NCBI GenBank assembly: GCA_039519185.1
Contig: CM076854.1
Location: 157,290,166-157,354,165, forward strand
DNA from: Astragalus membranaceus
Lineage: Eukaryota > Streptophyta > Magnoliopsida > Fabales > Fabaceae
DNA: 64,000 nt
Direction of reading: 5' to 3'
The notes under the pieces are model-generated. The model ran no database searches and had not been told where the DNA came from. It was given only the letters and a program-made list of their open reading frames with translations. Positions 1 through 11,663 of this stretch are shown one piece after another (position 1 is the first letter of the stretch; each line of letters begins with the position of its first letter). The position numbers and the translations under genes were made by a program.

Positions 1-60
1 CATTTTTCTTAATAGGTGTGCCAAAACCTTAAACTACTTATAAAATGGGACGGAGGTAGT
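1..60. mobile_element. Stowaway-like MITE, terminal part
   Basis: The first bases read as the inner part and end of a Stowaway (Tc1/mariner-type) miniature element. They run through a TTATAAAATGGGACGGAGG block and stop at a TA, which is the usual terminal sequence and target dinucleotide of this group in plants. The other end lies outside the window, so length and duplication cannot be checked. Family assignment is from recognition of the terminal sequence only. Confidence 0.55.
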
Positions 61-1210
61 AGTTGACTTAAAACTAGACTATCATCGAACCAGTAAAGAT
101 ATTAGTGTTGAATTATGATGGTAATAAGTTTTCATAATGTTCTTTCTTATTGTTCGAACATTTTATTTCTCGATAGGCATTCATGTTTACCATAGATAGC
201 CTATAATGTTCGAAAAATGTATTTCTCGATAGGCATTCATGTTTACCATAGATAGCTTATAATTGTTGATTTGCTCTCAGTATATAGGGATCTCAATGCT
301 GCTTATCTTGTAAGTAGTAAAAGAAATATTCAGATTCAATCAAATTGGTACAAGAGCTTTTTGGCTCAATCCTTTTTTTCTTTGTTTAGTGTTTCAGTTG
401 TTGTCAGCAATGGACAGTGTTTGCAGTCATTCATTTTCCAAATTTACACTGTCCTGCATCTCAAAAGTCGTCTGTTCAAGTACTTTGTTACCGTGCATGA
501 GTACCTTTTGCCGGTATGTGAGATCCACACACCACAATCTCAGCCTTCATTCACGTTGCTACTTCATCCGCTGTTTTCATCGACTTCTCCTGGTTTCATT
601 TTGCTCCTGTTTGGCTTTTGGGTCTAGTTTTGTGCTAGTCTCCTTACTGGGGTTTTGTTTTTGTGTATTTTCTATCATTGCTTCGAAGTTTCTCTTGATG
701 CTAAGCCTACTGAATAAGTTTCCAAATTCTAGAAGAATCTGATCTCTTGTGTTTTTTGAATACCCTACTGGTGCTAAGCCTACTAAATAAGTTAGGTGCT
801 ACTAACTTCTTAGGCAGTCTGTGTTTGTTTTCTGTTTGTTAAAAATATAAACAATAGAGTTTGATTTTACATGGTAAGTGTCTCTATGACCAGGCGGTTA
901 GGAGTTATAATCTGTGGACTCCACTCTGCATAATTAAATTAAATTCATGCCCAAGGTAAGGAAGCCTGGCGCATTATCCACACCTCCACACCAAATGGCT
1001 CCTGTGTGAGGGGATGAAACCAGTGACGGGTCTCCATTTTAGCCTTTGGAGAGTTGGTCTTTGACAATGTCTCGTTTAACTTTTAACGATTAGCTTTTGC
1101 AGTTTGTCGCCTTCTCTTAATAATACTTATTCGCTAACTATTTTGACATATTGCAAAAGATGTCTTCGCTCTTGAGTTGAAATTCTTGTTGGTTACCTTC
1201 AACTATACAG
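61..1210. other. AT-rich non-coding DNA, probably SGR6 intron
   Basis: No exon with good splice sites and HEAT-repeat coding sense is visible here. A near-exact 40-base repeat sits at about 140-260. Two open frames at 271-742 have no recognisable product. Because the first recognised SGR6 exon begins at 1211 and the preceding exons of the family are absent, this is most simply an intron longer than 1.1 kb. Confidence 0.45.
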
Positions 1211-4200
1211 TGGTGGGCTTGGATCGCTTTTGGAGCAAATGGTTGAGGTTTTATGTCGACGTGTATCAGATGAGTCTTCTACTGTCAGGCGTTTTTGTTT
1301 GAGAGGATTAGTACAGGTAGTAATTTTATCACGTCATTACACTTTCTTTATTGCAATTATAGTTAAGTCAACATTATTTAGCTTTTAAATGCTTGATTGC
1401 TTGGTAATTATCTGCTCTGTGTTCAAAGGAAAAAGTGCATAGAAGCCACCTTCAACTTCAATTTTGTCTTAATTAGTCCTTACACTTCAATTGTTGTTAC
1501 AATATGTTCTTTAGTTAATTTGCTTTATCTTGCTAATGCTGTACAGATTAGAACAATTTTTCCTCATTAAATCTATACTTGAGACAGTCTCGAATCATGT
1601 TTTTTTTTTTTTTTTTTTCATTTTTGCTTCCAAAAATTAGATAAGAAGATTTTTCAACTAAAAAAATACAAATCAATGGTTTAAATTCACTAAGGATTGA
1701 AAATCTGTCAAACGTTTGTTCGGGAAAACCAAAATGGAAAATGCAGGTAACCAGAGAGAAAGAGCGATAGAGACAAAGAGATTTCTCATATAGATTTCTG
1801 CTTGATATGAAATTGTTATTCTACATATCTCTGCCAAGTCACAAGTATTTATAGCAGCGGAAAGAAACAGTAACTAACCACATGAGTTGATTAAATCAGT
1901 TAACAGAAAGCTTGACGGAGTAACTGTGAGAGAACATATAGAACTAAGTTGTGACCAACACAGATGAACAATACGCCATTAAAAGTTTAAAACATGATAT
2001 GACTATGACTGGGATGAAGCATACTCTGATTGTTGAATATAATGGGAAAAAACTTTCATGCCATATTCAGCGGTTACACTAAAGGCTTTCCTACAATAAT
2101 AGTTTGGTAGTTAATTTCAAGTTGATAAAATAACTTGTTATAAGAATAACTACCAAAGTTAAAAGTTGAAGCTGCCTATCTGCAGAATGCATAGAAATTG
2201 AGGTGTCTCTTTACACTTCTTTTCCAGAGTGTCCGATTTTCCCAGGGGAATCTGCATGCATAAGATCATATAACTCGTATTGACTTGTAGTGATATGAAG
2301 AATTTAATCCATGACTTTAAAAAAAATTACTGACTTTTACACCGAACTAGCTACAGAATTACTCTCAATATTGATAAACTCATTTATTGAATGTATAATA
2401 AATGTGCATCTAATTTGATTGGTGAATGTTTCTCCATATCGGGTTTTAACTTGTTCAGTTAAAGTTTTCAATTCTTGGGAGACTATATTCTCCCCCATGC
2501 TTGCTTATGCTCCCCTTTTAAAAGAATTAACATCTCCAAATATTGCTGTTGCAGATCCCATTGATTCATATTCTGAAATATACTGCGCAAGTCTTGGGTG
2601 TTATATTAGCTCTGCTAGATGATTCTGATGAGTCTGTACAATTAACTGCAGTATCATGCTTACTGATGGTGAAGTTCTTTCTCTCTTGTTTCATTGCTTT
2701 TAATTTGGTAAACCCTTTTAAATTTAGTCTCTTACTTTGGTTTGTTTGCCTCTCTTAGATTCTCGAATCTTCACCTGATGATGCAGTTGAGCCCATTTTG
2801 CTTAATCTTTCAATACGGCTTCGAAATCTTCAAGTGCGCAATTTACACTTATCATTAAATTTTCTTTTATATATTGTCTTTAATTTTGACAGCCATCTGA
2901 TATTTTTCTTTTGTAGGTATACAATTGAAAATTTTCGTTGAGTATTGAAATGTTTAGTTTAGGCTCGAAGCAGATTGAATTTATTTATTTTTGCCGAAGT
3001 TATGGATATTTAGATAAAATAAAAGAGAATAGAAAGAATAAAAGACTCTTGAAATATGTAATATGGTTGATATTGAGTTGATACAAAATTGATAATAGTT
3101 TGATACAAAAGACTAAATGCTAATCCTTATTTATAACGATACAAGACTCTTAAGCCTTATTAAACATGGAATTAATTAGGTATACTCTGTTTTAAAGTAT
3201 ATTCTACCCTTGCTTAATGTTACTTTTAATATTTCTGCTTCTTAAGAATTAGAGTATTTTTTTAAAATAGTCTTTTTGGGAAATACTCACCACTATTATT
3301 AATTTAAAAACAGACAAGCATAAATGCAAAGATGCGAGCCAGTTCTTTTGCAGTATTTGGAGTACTAAGCAACTATGGAATTGGGGCACTTAAAGAGGCC
3401 TTTGTTGAGCAGGTATGTTGCTAACTCTGATAACTCTGATTGCAGTTGTATCTATTTTTCCTATCTTCTAAAATATAACCGTAGTCGTCAATAGCACCAT
3501 ATAAAAGTGCTATGGCAGAAGTGCGGAGCAGCTGGTGGGTACTATTTTGCAGCCGGGTTGCGCTACTGGGCCACCAGGGGAGGGACCCTAAAATCTCTGC
3601 CTGGCTGCTGTTATTCCCATGCTCCAACCTTAGGGTCACCGTGAAAAACCCTGTTTTTAGGTGATGGAAGGTACAGAGAGGGAGGAAGGGGGTAGGCAGT
3701 GATGGAAGAGAAGTACGCTGATGTAGAAATGGGAGACGTGGCTACCAACGTGTGTGCTACTGTTTTCTAGATTCTTCTCAACACAAACCCACTTTAATAA
3801 AAGCCACGACTTACCTTGGATAATTGCATTTGGACAGCTCCTTGGTGAGCTGGCTATGAGTAACCATAGGCCTACTGAACTGGCGATTGTCATATATTAG
3901 CTGCTTAATATTTCAGCAAGCTCCTTCCATGCTATTGCTAATGATTATTGTTGAAAATAGTGTAAATTTTGTAATTATTCCGGCCCATTAATCCGGCCTA
4001 TTAGGTTTAGAGTAGCCTATTTAATTGTATTAGTATCTGTACTCTATTCACAATTGATAGTATATCAGAAGTTTACTTTTCTACATTATTTTTCAAAGGT
4101 ACATGCTGCTGTTCCTCGTCTGGTTTTGCATCTTCATGATGAAGATATTAGTGTGCGGCTCGCCTGCCGGGTAAGTAATCATCATCTCGGATTTTCTTGA

Positions 4201-5580
4201 CTGGAGATTAGTTGAGAGACTTTAACGTGGTAAATCATTTCTTTCTGAAACATACTTGCTGACAGAATACCCTGAAAAGAGTATGGCCATTGATGGAAGT
4301 TGAAGGATTGCTTGGCCTGCTAAATACGCAGGGTTTCCTTTCTGATCATCGGTATGGTTAGACAGATCTTTAAAAATTATATTTTGCAAATATTTTTAAG
4401 GATAATCCCATGTGAAAATATTGTGTCCGTCTTTTATGTGTTTTAGAAGTGACTATGAGGACTTTCTACGAGATGTCGCAAAGCAATTTACTCTGCATCT
4501 TCCCTCCAGAGTTGATTCTTATATGGCATCTACAGTACAGGTTTTTCTTCACCATACTGGGTTTTTATTCATCCTTGGGGGGGGGGGGGATTTGTATGTC
4601 TTTATGTGTCTACATTAAAGCAGTCATCTATTTATAATGTAAATAGGAATCAATTACAATTAGTACTAATAAAACCTAATTGATTTGGCAAGTTATAACA
4701 GATATTCTAACAACTGCCATAACTTTCAACATATGCTGCTACATCATAACTCATATTTCATTACATGATGCTTTTACAATAAGATAAAATCATTCATAAC
4801 TGTTTTACTAACTTAAATTAACATTATATCAACGGGGTGTTTTCTTATTTTCTTTCCATTCCAAAACAATATCAATGGATGTAGTCATTTTTCTTTTTCC
4901 ATTTTGTGAACGTTAATTTAGCACAAAATACACCTGTATGGTTCCAATGTGATTGTCCCTGTTTTTTTCTTTTATAAACTTCATCTTTTCTTTTTGGGTA
5001 TTGTTACCTGCCACTGTTCTATGTTTTACTGTAAGGTATTTTCCTTATATCTGCATTTTGTCTTTTTAAATAACTTAAAAAATTGAGACATTTCTTTTGT
5101 GCATTTAGTTGTTGTGCATATTGAGATTTCAGACCCAATGCTTTGTGGATGTTTTTCCTTCTGTTGAAATCTGAGGTCTTGAGAATTTAGCTGGTTACTT
5201 TCTTGGTGAGGCAGGCTTTTGATGCACCCTGGCCCATAATTCAGGCAAATGCTATGTACTTATGCAGCAGCATGCTCTCGCTATCAGACAATCAGCATAT
5301 TTTAGCTGTCTACCATACACAGGTAATTCCTGAATGTGCTTGCAATCTTCATGCACATCAGCTAAAGCTGTAATTTTACCAGATCTCGATCTTCTTTCAG
5401 GTATTTGGTATGCTGGTGGGACAAATGAGTCGATCACCTGATGCTGTTGTAAGGGCAACATGTTCTTCTGCTCTGGGGTTGTTGCTGAAATCACCTAATT
5501 CAAGTTCATGGAGAGCAGTTCATCTTGATCGGCTAGAATCAACAATAAAAACTCCTGATGCAGAGTCCATGATGAACTAA
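1211..5580 (+). CDS. SGR6: SHOOT GRAVITROPISM 6 (MROH1-like HEAT-repeat protein), 3' end, nine exons
   Basis: C-terminal 310 residues of the large plant SGR6 / maestro-HEAT-like family. In Arabidopsis SGR6 acts in shoot gravitropism, in endodermal vacuole/amyloplast behaviour; that role is family knowledge. Exons with GT-AG junctions: 1211-1316, 2555-2668, 2759-2833, 3314-3412, 4099-4170, 4266-4351, 4447-4540, 5215-5322 and 5401-5580. Reading frame is kept across all junctions; only the 4351/4447 junction splits a codon (CG|A, Arg). Helical repeat-like blocks include ILALLDDSDESVQLTAVSCL, PRLVLHLHDEDISVRLACR and the near-invariant AFDAPWPIIQANA. The stop TAA is at 5578-5580. The 5' exons are outside the window. 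No frameshift or stop is seen, so the gene looks functional. Long introns (1317-2554, 2834-3313, 3413-4098, 4541-5214) contain nothing I recognise. Confidence 0.88.
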
Positions 5581-6356
5581 CAACAATAAGAAACCATGAA
5601 GCACTGCTTTTTAGAATTGGTCAAGTGGATGGGTCCAACTGCTCCTGCTTAATAGTGGATTTCATTGATGAGAAAGTAGTCTACCTCCGGGGAGATCCAA
5701 GTTAACGTTATGTACAGTGTTTGGTGTAAGCAATCCTTGTATTTTATGTTTTTCTTCAAGTCTTTCGGTGTAGAGTAGACTGTAGAGTGTGAGAAAAACC
5801 TTCGTTTCATTGTTTTCTATTCTTTTATTTTCTTTTTAAAATGTACGTTAATGTTCATCATTGTGTTTGTTGTTGTATAATGTATATTAATTTTTACACT
5901 TCCATGAAACTTGTACAATCAAGTAAGAAATTTTATTATTTTCTATCATGTTTTATCAGTATAATTGTTTCGATTGATTCTTCATTCAATATAACAGCAT
6001 TATTATCAAAAATAGTAAATATTTGATTTATGTGATGTGGCAGTATTCTTCTAAGAAGTGACATTTAAAGGGAAATTGACTTTGATTTATGCTATTTTCT
6101 TTTTTGAAAAAAAATAACAGTCAGAATGCTTTTGTAAATATATGTTTAAGAAGATATTTAAATATAGATTGGTTCGATCACAAAAAAAAAACTAAGAAAT
6201 CACTTGATTTTTGTTAAAAAAAATCACTTCATTAGACAATTTAAAATGATCAAACAATGTGAAAAAGTGGAGAATAAGTGAACTCGCTTCAAATTCGGTC
6301 CGTAACGGTAAAAGTTAGATGAGTGCCGGCAACACTTTCTTTGGAAGAGTGTAAGC
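5581..6356. other. SGR6 3' UTR and intergenic DNA
   Basis: The first few hundred bases after the SGR6 stop are the likely 3' UTR; no canonical AATAAA stands out, though TTTTATTTT/TTTAAAATG stretches occur near 5825-5840. Beyond about 5850 the DNA is AT-rich with no gene. Confidence 0.4.
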
Positions 6357-6370
6357 AACACTCTTTAATA

Positions 6371-6561
6371 GAACCCATGGGTGTGGTTGAGCGGTTGGGG
6401 TTCATCTTTTCTTTATTAAGTGTCGAGAGTTCGATCATTGCCTTGAGTATGGAGGAATTTTAAATCTCTGGGCCAGCTGTCCCATTCTTCGAGGTGCCTC
6501 CAATCCAGCGAGCGGATTAGTCACTACGTTCGGTGGTGGATACCCTGATTTATACCAAAAA
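6371..6561 (+). mobile_element. tRNA-derived SINE with 14-bp target-site duplication
   Basis: A 191-bp short interspersed element. It has an A-box-like GGTTGAGCGG near its 5' end and a B-box-like GAGTTCGATC about 50 bases later, the spacing of a pol III promoter derived from a tRNA. It ends in TTATACC followed by an A run. It is flanked by AACACTCTTTAATA (6357-6370) and AACACTCTTCAATA (6562-6575), a 14-bp target duplication with one mismatch. The 3' tail TTTATACCA resembles that of the truncated copy at 11182-11298, so both may belong to one family. Confidence 0.82.
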
Positions 6562-6575
6562 AACACTCTTCAATA

Positions 6576-7282
6576 TTCTCTTACTAATTTTTCCTTTTAA
6601 AACTTTTTCAAATGAGTGAGTGTTTTTGTAAATTGAATTTTTAAATTTGAAACTTTTTACTTTCTCTTTTCCCTTGTCATTATTGTTAGCTTATTTGTCT
6701 CTTCATTAATAGCGTTTATATTTCATATTGAGAATTTTGTGTTCTGCTTATGAAAAATGATTAATTTTGTTTAGTTCTTAATTATACTAAAATAAAATAA
6801 AATCAATGGCATAAACTAAAAAATTAAATAGTTATATTATCTTTTTCATCAGTAAAATAGTTATATTATCTGTTTTATGATTACAGGTGCATATAAAAAA
6901 TAAATCCAAACATATAGTTTTTTAAAAAATAGATCTATATGGGCGTAACAAAACCTATACGTAATATCTTTAGTTGAAATAAAAAACGTAAGTTTATTTG
7001 ATAAAAAAAATCTCATTTCAGTTTTAATATATTTTTTTTTGACAATCTTCAGTTTTAATATATTAATAACGTAAATATTGTTTGGAAAATAACTCGATTA
7101 CAGTTTTAATATATTAATAATTAGTAAATACAATATAAAAAATTAAACTGGTAAAAAAAATACAAAAAATTAATGTTAATAGTGATTGATTTAAAGAGAC
7201 AAAGAAGTTTTAAAGGTTCGGTTTTTATTCAAAACAACGTTTTGGTCGCTTTTCTGAAAAGGCAGCAGAAAAATCCTGATTC
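6576..7282. other. AT-rich intergenic DNA
   Basis: Strongly AT-rich, with repeated TTTTAATATATTAATAA-like words at about 7020-7125. No coding region, RNA gene or clear transposon end recognised. Confidence 0.4.
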
Positions 7283-7361
7283 TAGAAGTGGCAAGCCGAC
7301 AACGACCAAACCAATTAGAGAATTCAATTTCTTTTTTTTTAATTCTTTCTACAATATAATA

Positions 7362-7488
7362 ATTTTTTTTATAAGCAACGTTGGTGGGGAGGGAGAAACG
7401 TTAGTTTCTCGGGTTTGAACCCGAGACTTCCTTCTTATACTTCTTCAGTATCGCTAACTTGCCAACTGAGTTACCTGCTTGAGATCTG
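7362..7488 (-). mobile_element. tRNA-derived SINE, minus strand, 10-bp TSD
   Basis: Read on the minus strand it has an A box (GGTAACTCAGTTGGC) and a perfect B box (GGTTCAAACCC) followed by a short body and a poly(A) tail (the T run at 7363-7370). It is flanked by CAATATAATA at 7352-7361 and 7489-7498. The homologous sites near 19585 and 44475 lack this insert, which gives independent empty-site confirmation. The box sequences differ from the SINE at 6371, so it is a different family. Confidence 0.85.
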
Positions 7489-7795
7489 CAATATAATAGT
7501 TACTCCATATGTTTTCAATTATAAGCAAATGACTGTTGCACATACTTTTTAAGAAAAGTTTAATAAACAAATATAATTCTTAAATCGCTCCTATTAACTC
7601 TTTTTGAATACTTTGAAAAGGAAATAAAACCAAAATTACTTGAATTAGAAAAAGAGAAAAGTGAACAATTAATATGGGTAAATTTAATTTAATACATTAA
7701 CTAAAAAAGACTTTGACTTGCTTATATTTGATAACATGACTTTGTAGATGTATTTGATTATATTTGAAAATAGAGAGAGAGTATTGTTTTTATGT

Positions 7796-8153
7796 AAAAT
7801 TACGCTCACGTTTCTTTAAGTTTATTTAAAAATTTAGATTCGTCCTTCAAGTTTTTTTTCTCATTTAAGTCTTTTATGTTTTCGTTTTTGTTTCAAATTA
7901 AAAATCCATGTCAAATTAGTTGTTTGTTTCTGCTTATGTTTCAAAGTAGTCCTTGGCTCCGTTTATAAGAATCAATTTAAGACAAAAGCAAAAACATAAG
8001 AGACCAATTTAAAACATAAATGGAGAAATAGTTTGGAACAAAGAAGACCAATTTAAAATATAAATAAAAAGATAAAAAACATGAATAAAAAAACAAACAT
8101 AAAAAAGGAATTTAGAATTTTAAATAAACTAAAAGGACTTCAAACGTAATTTT
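7796..8153. mobile_element. Foldback/MITE-like element with long terminal inverted repeats
   Basis: The left end AAAATTACGCTCACG... and the reverse complement of the right end AAAATTACGTTTGAAG... match imperfectly over more than 100 bases, including AGTTTATTTAAA in both arms, so the whole 358 bp could fold into a hairpin. It has no coding capacity. It lies in copy 1 of the UGT flank and is absent from copies 2 and 3. No clear target duplication was found. Superfamily is not assigned. Confidence 0.55.
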
Positions 8154-8268
8154 GCCTTGTTTCTATTCATCTTACTTCAATTATTTAGAGGATTCCTTTC
8201 AAGTGGGTATCTGATCTGCAAGTGTTAAGATAGCAATAATATTAAAATTTGTGTTAAAATTGTATGAG

Positions 8269-8271
<3 letters not shown>

Positions 8272-8318
<47 letters not shown>
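8272..8318. repeat. (TTA)n microsatellite
   Basis: About 15 uninterrupted TTA/ATT units. The corresponding positions in the two other copies of this segment hold only short ATT runs, so it expanded after the duplication. Confidence 0.95.
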
Positions 8319-8695
8319 TTAAATTTAATTGATCGTGCACAGTGTACATGTGAATGTTCATGAATTATTAAAGTAAACAATACATGAATCCAGACATTCT
8401 CTTTTAATTAATTTTCTTCTTGGTAGAGAGAAAAGAAGAGAAGTGAATCTCCACACGTCACTTCTTTTACTTTTTTGTTTGTTTGCATCCCAACAGATAA
8501 TTGGCGTCGGTGCATAAAGCATGCTGCAACGTCCACTGGATTCTAGCCCCATTCATGCACTACCCATACAGTAGTCCAATTCTCATTGCATATGCTCTTA
8601 CGTCACCATTTCAAAACTTCCAGAACTAAGTGGTTCACGTTAGATTACCAACTGAAAATAACGACCACATATTACATCTCCAAAGCATATCTCTT

Positions 8696-11065
8696 TGAAA
8701 CACCCTAATATTTTTAACATTGTAGATGTCGTGAGATGCACATCTGTACCAACAATCAGAGGACACAATTCTTGTTTAGATATTGAACATACTAAAATTT
8801 TCCGATAATACAGCACAATGTCTCGGATCAACCTGTCTGCAAGTCCTAAAATTTAACTTGGTCTTCAACTCAAAAGAATACAAAGTCTATTGTTCAATAT
8901 CATAACTAGAGAAGCGGAATAGGTTTATACAACTCATATCAATACAAGTTACATAACCATAACAGAAAATAACAAGAGAAGCATAAACAGAAAACTCAAG
9001 ACTACAAGTCTTCGGCATCTCCATAAGCACGTCACCTACTCGTGCTGCCTTGTCTTCCTCTTACCCTGTTTCTCAGTAAAAACCACAATAATGATAGGGT
9101 GAGATATATCTCAGTGAGTTCTACCGTGCCCCCTCAGTATCACTAGGTTCAATTATAAAACCGTTGCAACATAGTTAAATTTATAAACTATTTGCTCATA
9201 TATATACTTAGCCCATTACCGACCGTGCAACAGCCACAATCTCGGCATCTAATGTGCTATTCATTATTTTTAAGCCTTGTAAGTTACTTTACCCTTACAA
9301 GCTTACCAATCGAAACACCGACCGTGCACACAACCACAATCTCGATGAATCGTGTACTTACCGTAGCATAACATCGACCATGCACACAACCACAATCTCG
9401 ATGAACCCCCATTAGTAACTATTCCATAACGTTTCCAGGGCCTAGGGTGAGGGCTCATGACCTCCCCTTCCTAGTATGCTATTCGTTGGGTCGTCACCCA
9501 ACTTGATATAATCTATATATCACACCCGCATTGGGCCGACTTCTATATTCGATATAATCTATATCTATCATTGTTCTATAACCCGTTTTGATGAATACGA
9601 TACTAGACATCCGGCGTTATAATACAGTACCAAGTTGGACATGTAATTCGTTTTATTATTCAAAAACATGTACTCACACGCGGTCTACTTTTCGGCTTTT
9701 GAAACGATTATAGTTTTCCAAAACCTTTTCTCAAAATCATGTTGATCACTTTCAAAACAATGATTTTATCAAGGTAATATCATCACAATTGGTTGGAAGA
9801 AAGATTAGAAGAAGTTTGGAATCGAAAGGAGCGGCGAAACGGAGTTTTTGGCATCCGGTAACAGAAGCATGCGCACGACCCTTGCCCAGGGGCGCACGGT
9901 ACCGTGCGTGCTGCTTAATTCTTTTGCAGGCAACACCGAAGAGGGCGCAAGATCCGTGTCCAGGGGCGCACGGTCCGTGTGCACTGCTTAAATCTTTTGT
10001 AGGCAATTTGCGAGGAGGGCGCACGATCCGTGCCCAGGGGCGCACGGTCCATGCATCCTGTGCAGATTCACATTTCGCTTCGTTTATTTCGTTCCGCTTT
10101 TCCGATCGTATCCAATCCGTAACCCAATCAAAATTCCAACAACACAACAAGAAATCAAACACATTCCAACACAGTCAAAATCCACATAATACCGATATAA
10201 TTTTTATAAAAACCGTAAAACGTTATTTTCCGAAAAACGGTTTCGACTCAAAAATCTTTCGAAATCAAAATACCGATTTCAACCAACATTTCAACAATCA
10301 AAACATAAAACCCTAAACGTGAGTAAAACTCACCGGTTTGAAGAGTTCGTTCGAAAATCAAGTCTTCACGCGAAATAACGGAACGGTGACCACTCGAACA
10401 ATCCCGTCATCGTCCAAACCGCTCCCAAACGAAATCAGCAGCTCCTATTTCGAAACTTGAGCTTCTTTGCTACTGTCCTTCCTCCCAAGGTGTTCCTACT
10501 CACAATGTAGCTTCACCAAGTTGCTGAGAATCACTCCCAAGGTCCAAAAGGCACATGCAATGTTTCATAGAGTGGAAAACTCAACCTTGAGCTTCAAAAT
10601 TTGAAAACGGCAAGATGAGAATGAAGGAGAATCAAGTTTTGATGTTGGTACCATTAGATAGAGAATGAAAAATGGAAGCAGATGGAGAAAGAAGAACATA
10701 CATGCATCCACCTTTGAGCTTGGTCTTCCCCCTTCTTCCTTCCTCTCCCTCACGGCCTCACCCTCTCTCTCTATCCCTCTATTCTTTTCTATTTCTTTCC
10801 TTTTGACTTCAGCTGGAAAATGAGAGTGAAGAGAGGATGATAATGTTTTAATGGGCTGAGGGTTAAATGGTTGGAAAAGACCAAAATGCCCTTGGCTCAT
10901 TAATTCATTCTAAATCCTTATTTTTGTCCAAATTCTCTCCTACTTAGCCAATAACTCAACGTTTTCTCGACTAGCCCATATCCGAGTCGCGAATTATTAC
11001 TTCGCTCGTTTGAGAAATTATTTATAAACTCCACAAATTATAATTTAGAAATTAGGGATCTTACA
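8696..11065 (-). mobile_element. Solo LTR of a Ty3/gypsy-type element, TSD CTCTT
   Basis: A 2,370-bp block that starts TGAAACACCCTAATATTT and ends AGGGATCTTACA, flanked by CTCTT at 8691-8695 and 11066-11070, so a 5-bp target duplication is intact. No internal domain, primer site or polyprotein is present, as expected after LTR-LTR recombination. Its sequence resembles the LTR at 22870-26015 (shared CACCCTAATATTT, CTCTCCATAA-like, GGGTGAGATA...CTCAGTGAGT blocks). Orientation is inferred from that LTR's element, which reads on the minus strand. It separates UGT copy 1 from its duplicated distal 5' flank. Confidence 0.85.
9868..10062. repeat. Three imperfect ~73-bp GC-rich tandem repeats within the solo LTR
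   Basis: Each unit contains GCGCA(C/A)GA(C/T)CC, then CAGGGGCGCACGGT and a partly palindromic CCGTGC. The block is much more GC-rich than its surroundings. The open frames on both strands here (9752-10316) are by-products of the repeat and have no recognisable protein. Confidence 0.75.
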
Positions 11066-11663
11066 CTCTTGATCTTGTTGAGCCAATTACTTGATCTGTA
11101 TCAATTCAATGGGTATCATATAATTCTCCAAAATATAAATAAAAATAAAATAAAAGAGTAACATATTAAAGTCTATATCCAACCAGCAGTGTTAAATCTC
11201 TTGAGTGAGAACTTTTTCACTCATTGTGGTCCTACCTGGCTCAAGGGATTAATCTCTACAGTTGCGCGCAAAAGATACTCAGTTTATACCATAAAAAGAG
11301 TCTATATCCATTGAAAAAAAAAACATATTAGAGTCTACTGTAATAATCATCTATCAGAATAGGTTGGGCCAAAGTATCCAAGTTAAGATAGTCGCACATC
11401 GTCTAAATAAATGAACAAAATAAAGAATATATAAAATATTAGATTCATTAACCTAACAAATTTCAAAGTTATGGAAATAAACATTGACCAAAACTGTCCT
11501 AAGATTGTTCCCTTAAAAAAATAAAAATAAAAAGGAATATATAAACTCAGAACTCATATATATTTTATATCTTCTTTATAAAAAGAGGGAGGGAGAAGCA
11601 TACTTCACTATTTCAAGTGTATCCCTAAAATACCACTGATTAGCCTCATTGTAATTGATAGCC
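11066..11663 (+). promoter_or_regulatory. UGT copy 1 promoter region and 5' UTR
   Basis: TATA-like TTTATAAAAAG at 11575-11585 lies about 80 bases before the ATG. A W-box-like TTGACC is at 11484-11489. From about 11390 to the ATG the sequence matches the promoter of UGT copy 2 block by block, including TCATTAACCTAACAAA and TTTTATATCTTCTTTATAA. At the position where copy 2 has a CACGTG G-box, copy 1 reads AAAACTGTCC, so that site is missing. A truncated SINE lies at 11182-11298. Confidence 0.6.
11182..11298 (+). mobile_element. 5'-truncated SINE with 12-bp TSD
   Basis: A 117-bp insert flanked by AGTCTATATCCA at 11170-11181 and 11299-11310. It ends TTTATACCATAAAAAG, like the tail of the SINE at 6371, but lacks a recognisable tRNA-like head, so it is probably a 5'-truncated copy or an internal variant of the same family. 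It sits about 350 bp upstream of the UGT start. Confidence 0.65.

Larger units (their letters stand above)
7283..8690 (+). repeat. UGT 5'-flank segmental repeat, copy 1
   Basis: This stretch is homologous to 19466-19757 plus 22127-22560, and to the reverse complement of about 43850-44520. Shared landmarks in order: AACCAATTAGAGA, TTTCTACAATATAATAAT-like block, CACTTCAATTATTTAGA, CAATAATATTAAAATTTG, TTTAATTGATCGT, TTTTTTGTTTGTTTGC, AAAGCATGCTGC and CATTTCAAAACTTCCAGAAC. In copy 1 the homology resumes beyond the solo LTR at 11066 into the UGT promoter. It carries three private insertions: the SINE at 7362-7488, the foldback element at 7796-8153 and the solo LTR at 8696-11065. Confidence 0.75.

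Noticed and set aside
271..742. Overlapping open frames that could be a small gene
   Set aside because: No recognisable domain, biased composition and no splice-compatible link to SGR6; likely chance frames in an intron.
880..1060. Possible SINE or tRNA-like sequence (GACCAGGCGGTTAGGAG)
   Set aside because: The A-box-like word is not followed by a convincing B box, and no target duplication was found.
8273..8318. CRISPR-like or other regular array
   Set aside because: Plain TTA microsatellite. No spacer-separated repeats with CRISPR geometry occur anywhere in the window.
9752..10316. Open frames of 136 and 175 codons on both strands
   Set aside because: They lie over GC-rich tandem repeats of the solo LTR and resemble no protein.
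11655..11663. Upstream start for UGT copy 1 (and 43450-43461 for copy 2)
   Set aside because: The codon is TTG in both genes; the following ATG has a strong initiation context and fits the usual family N-terminus.
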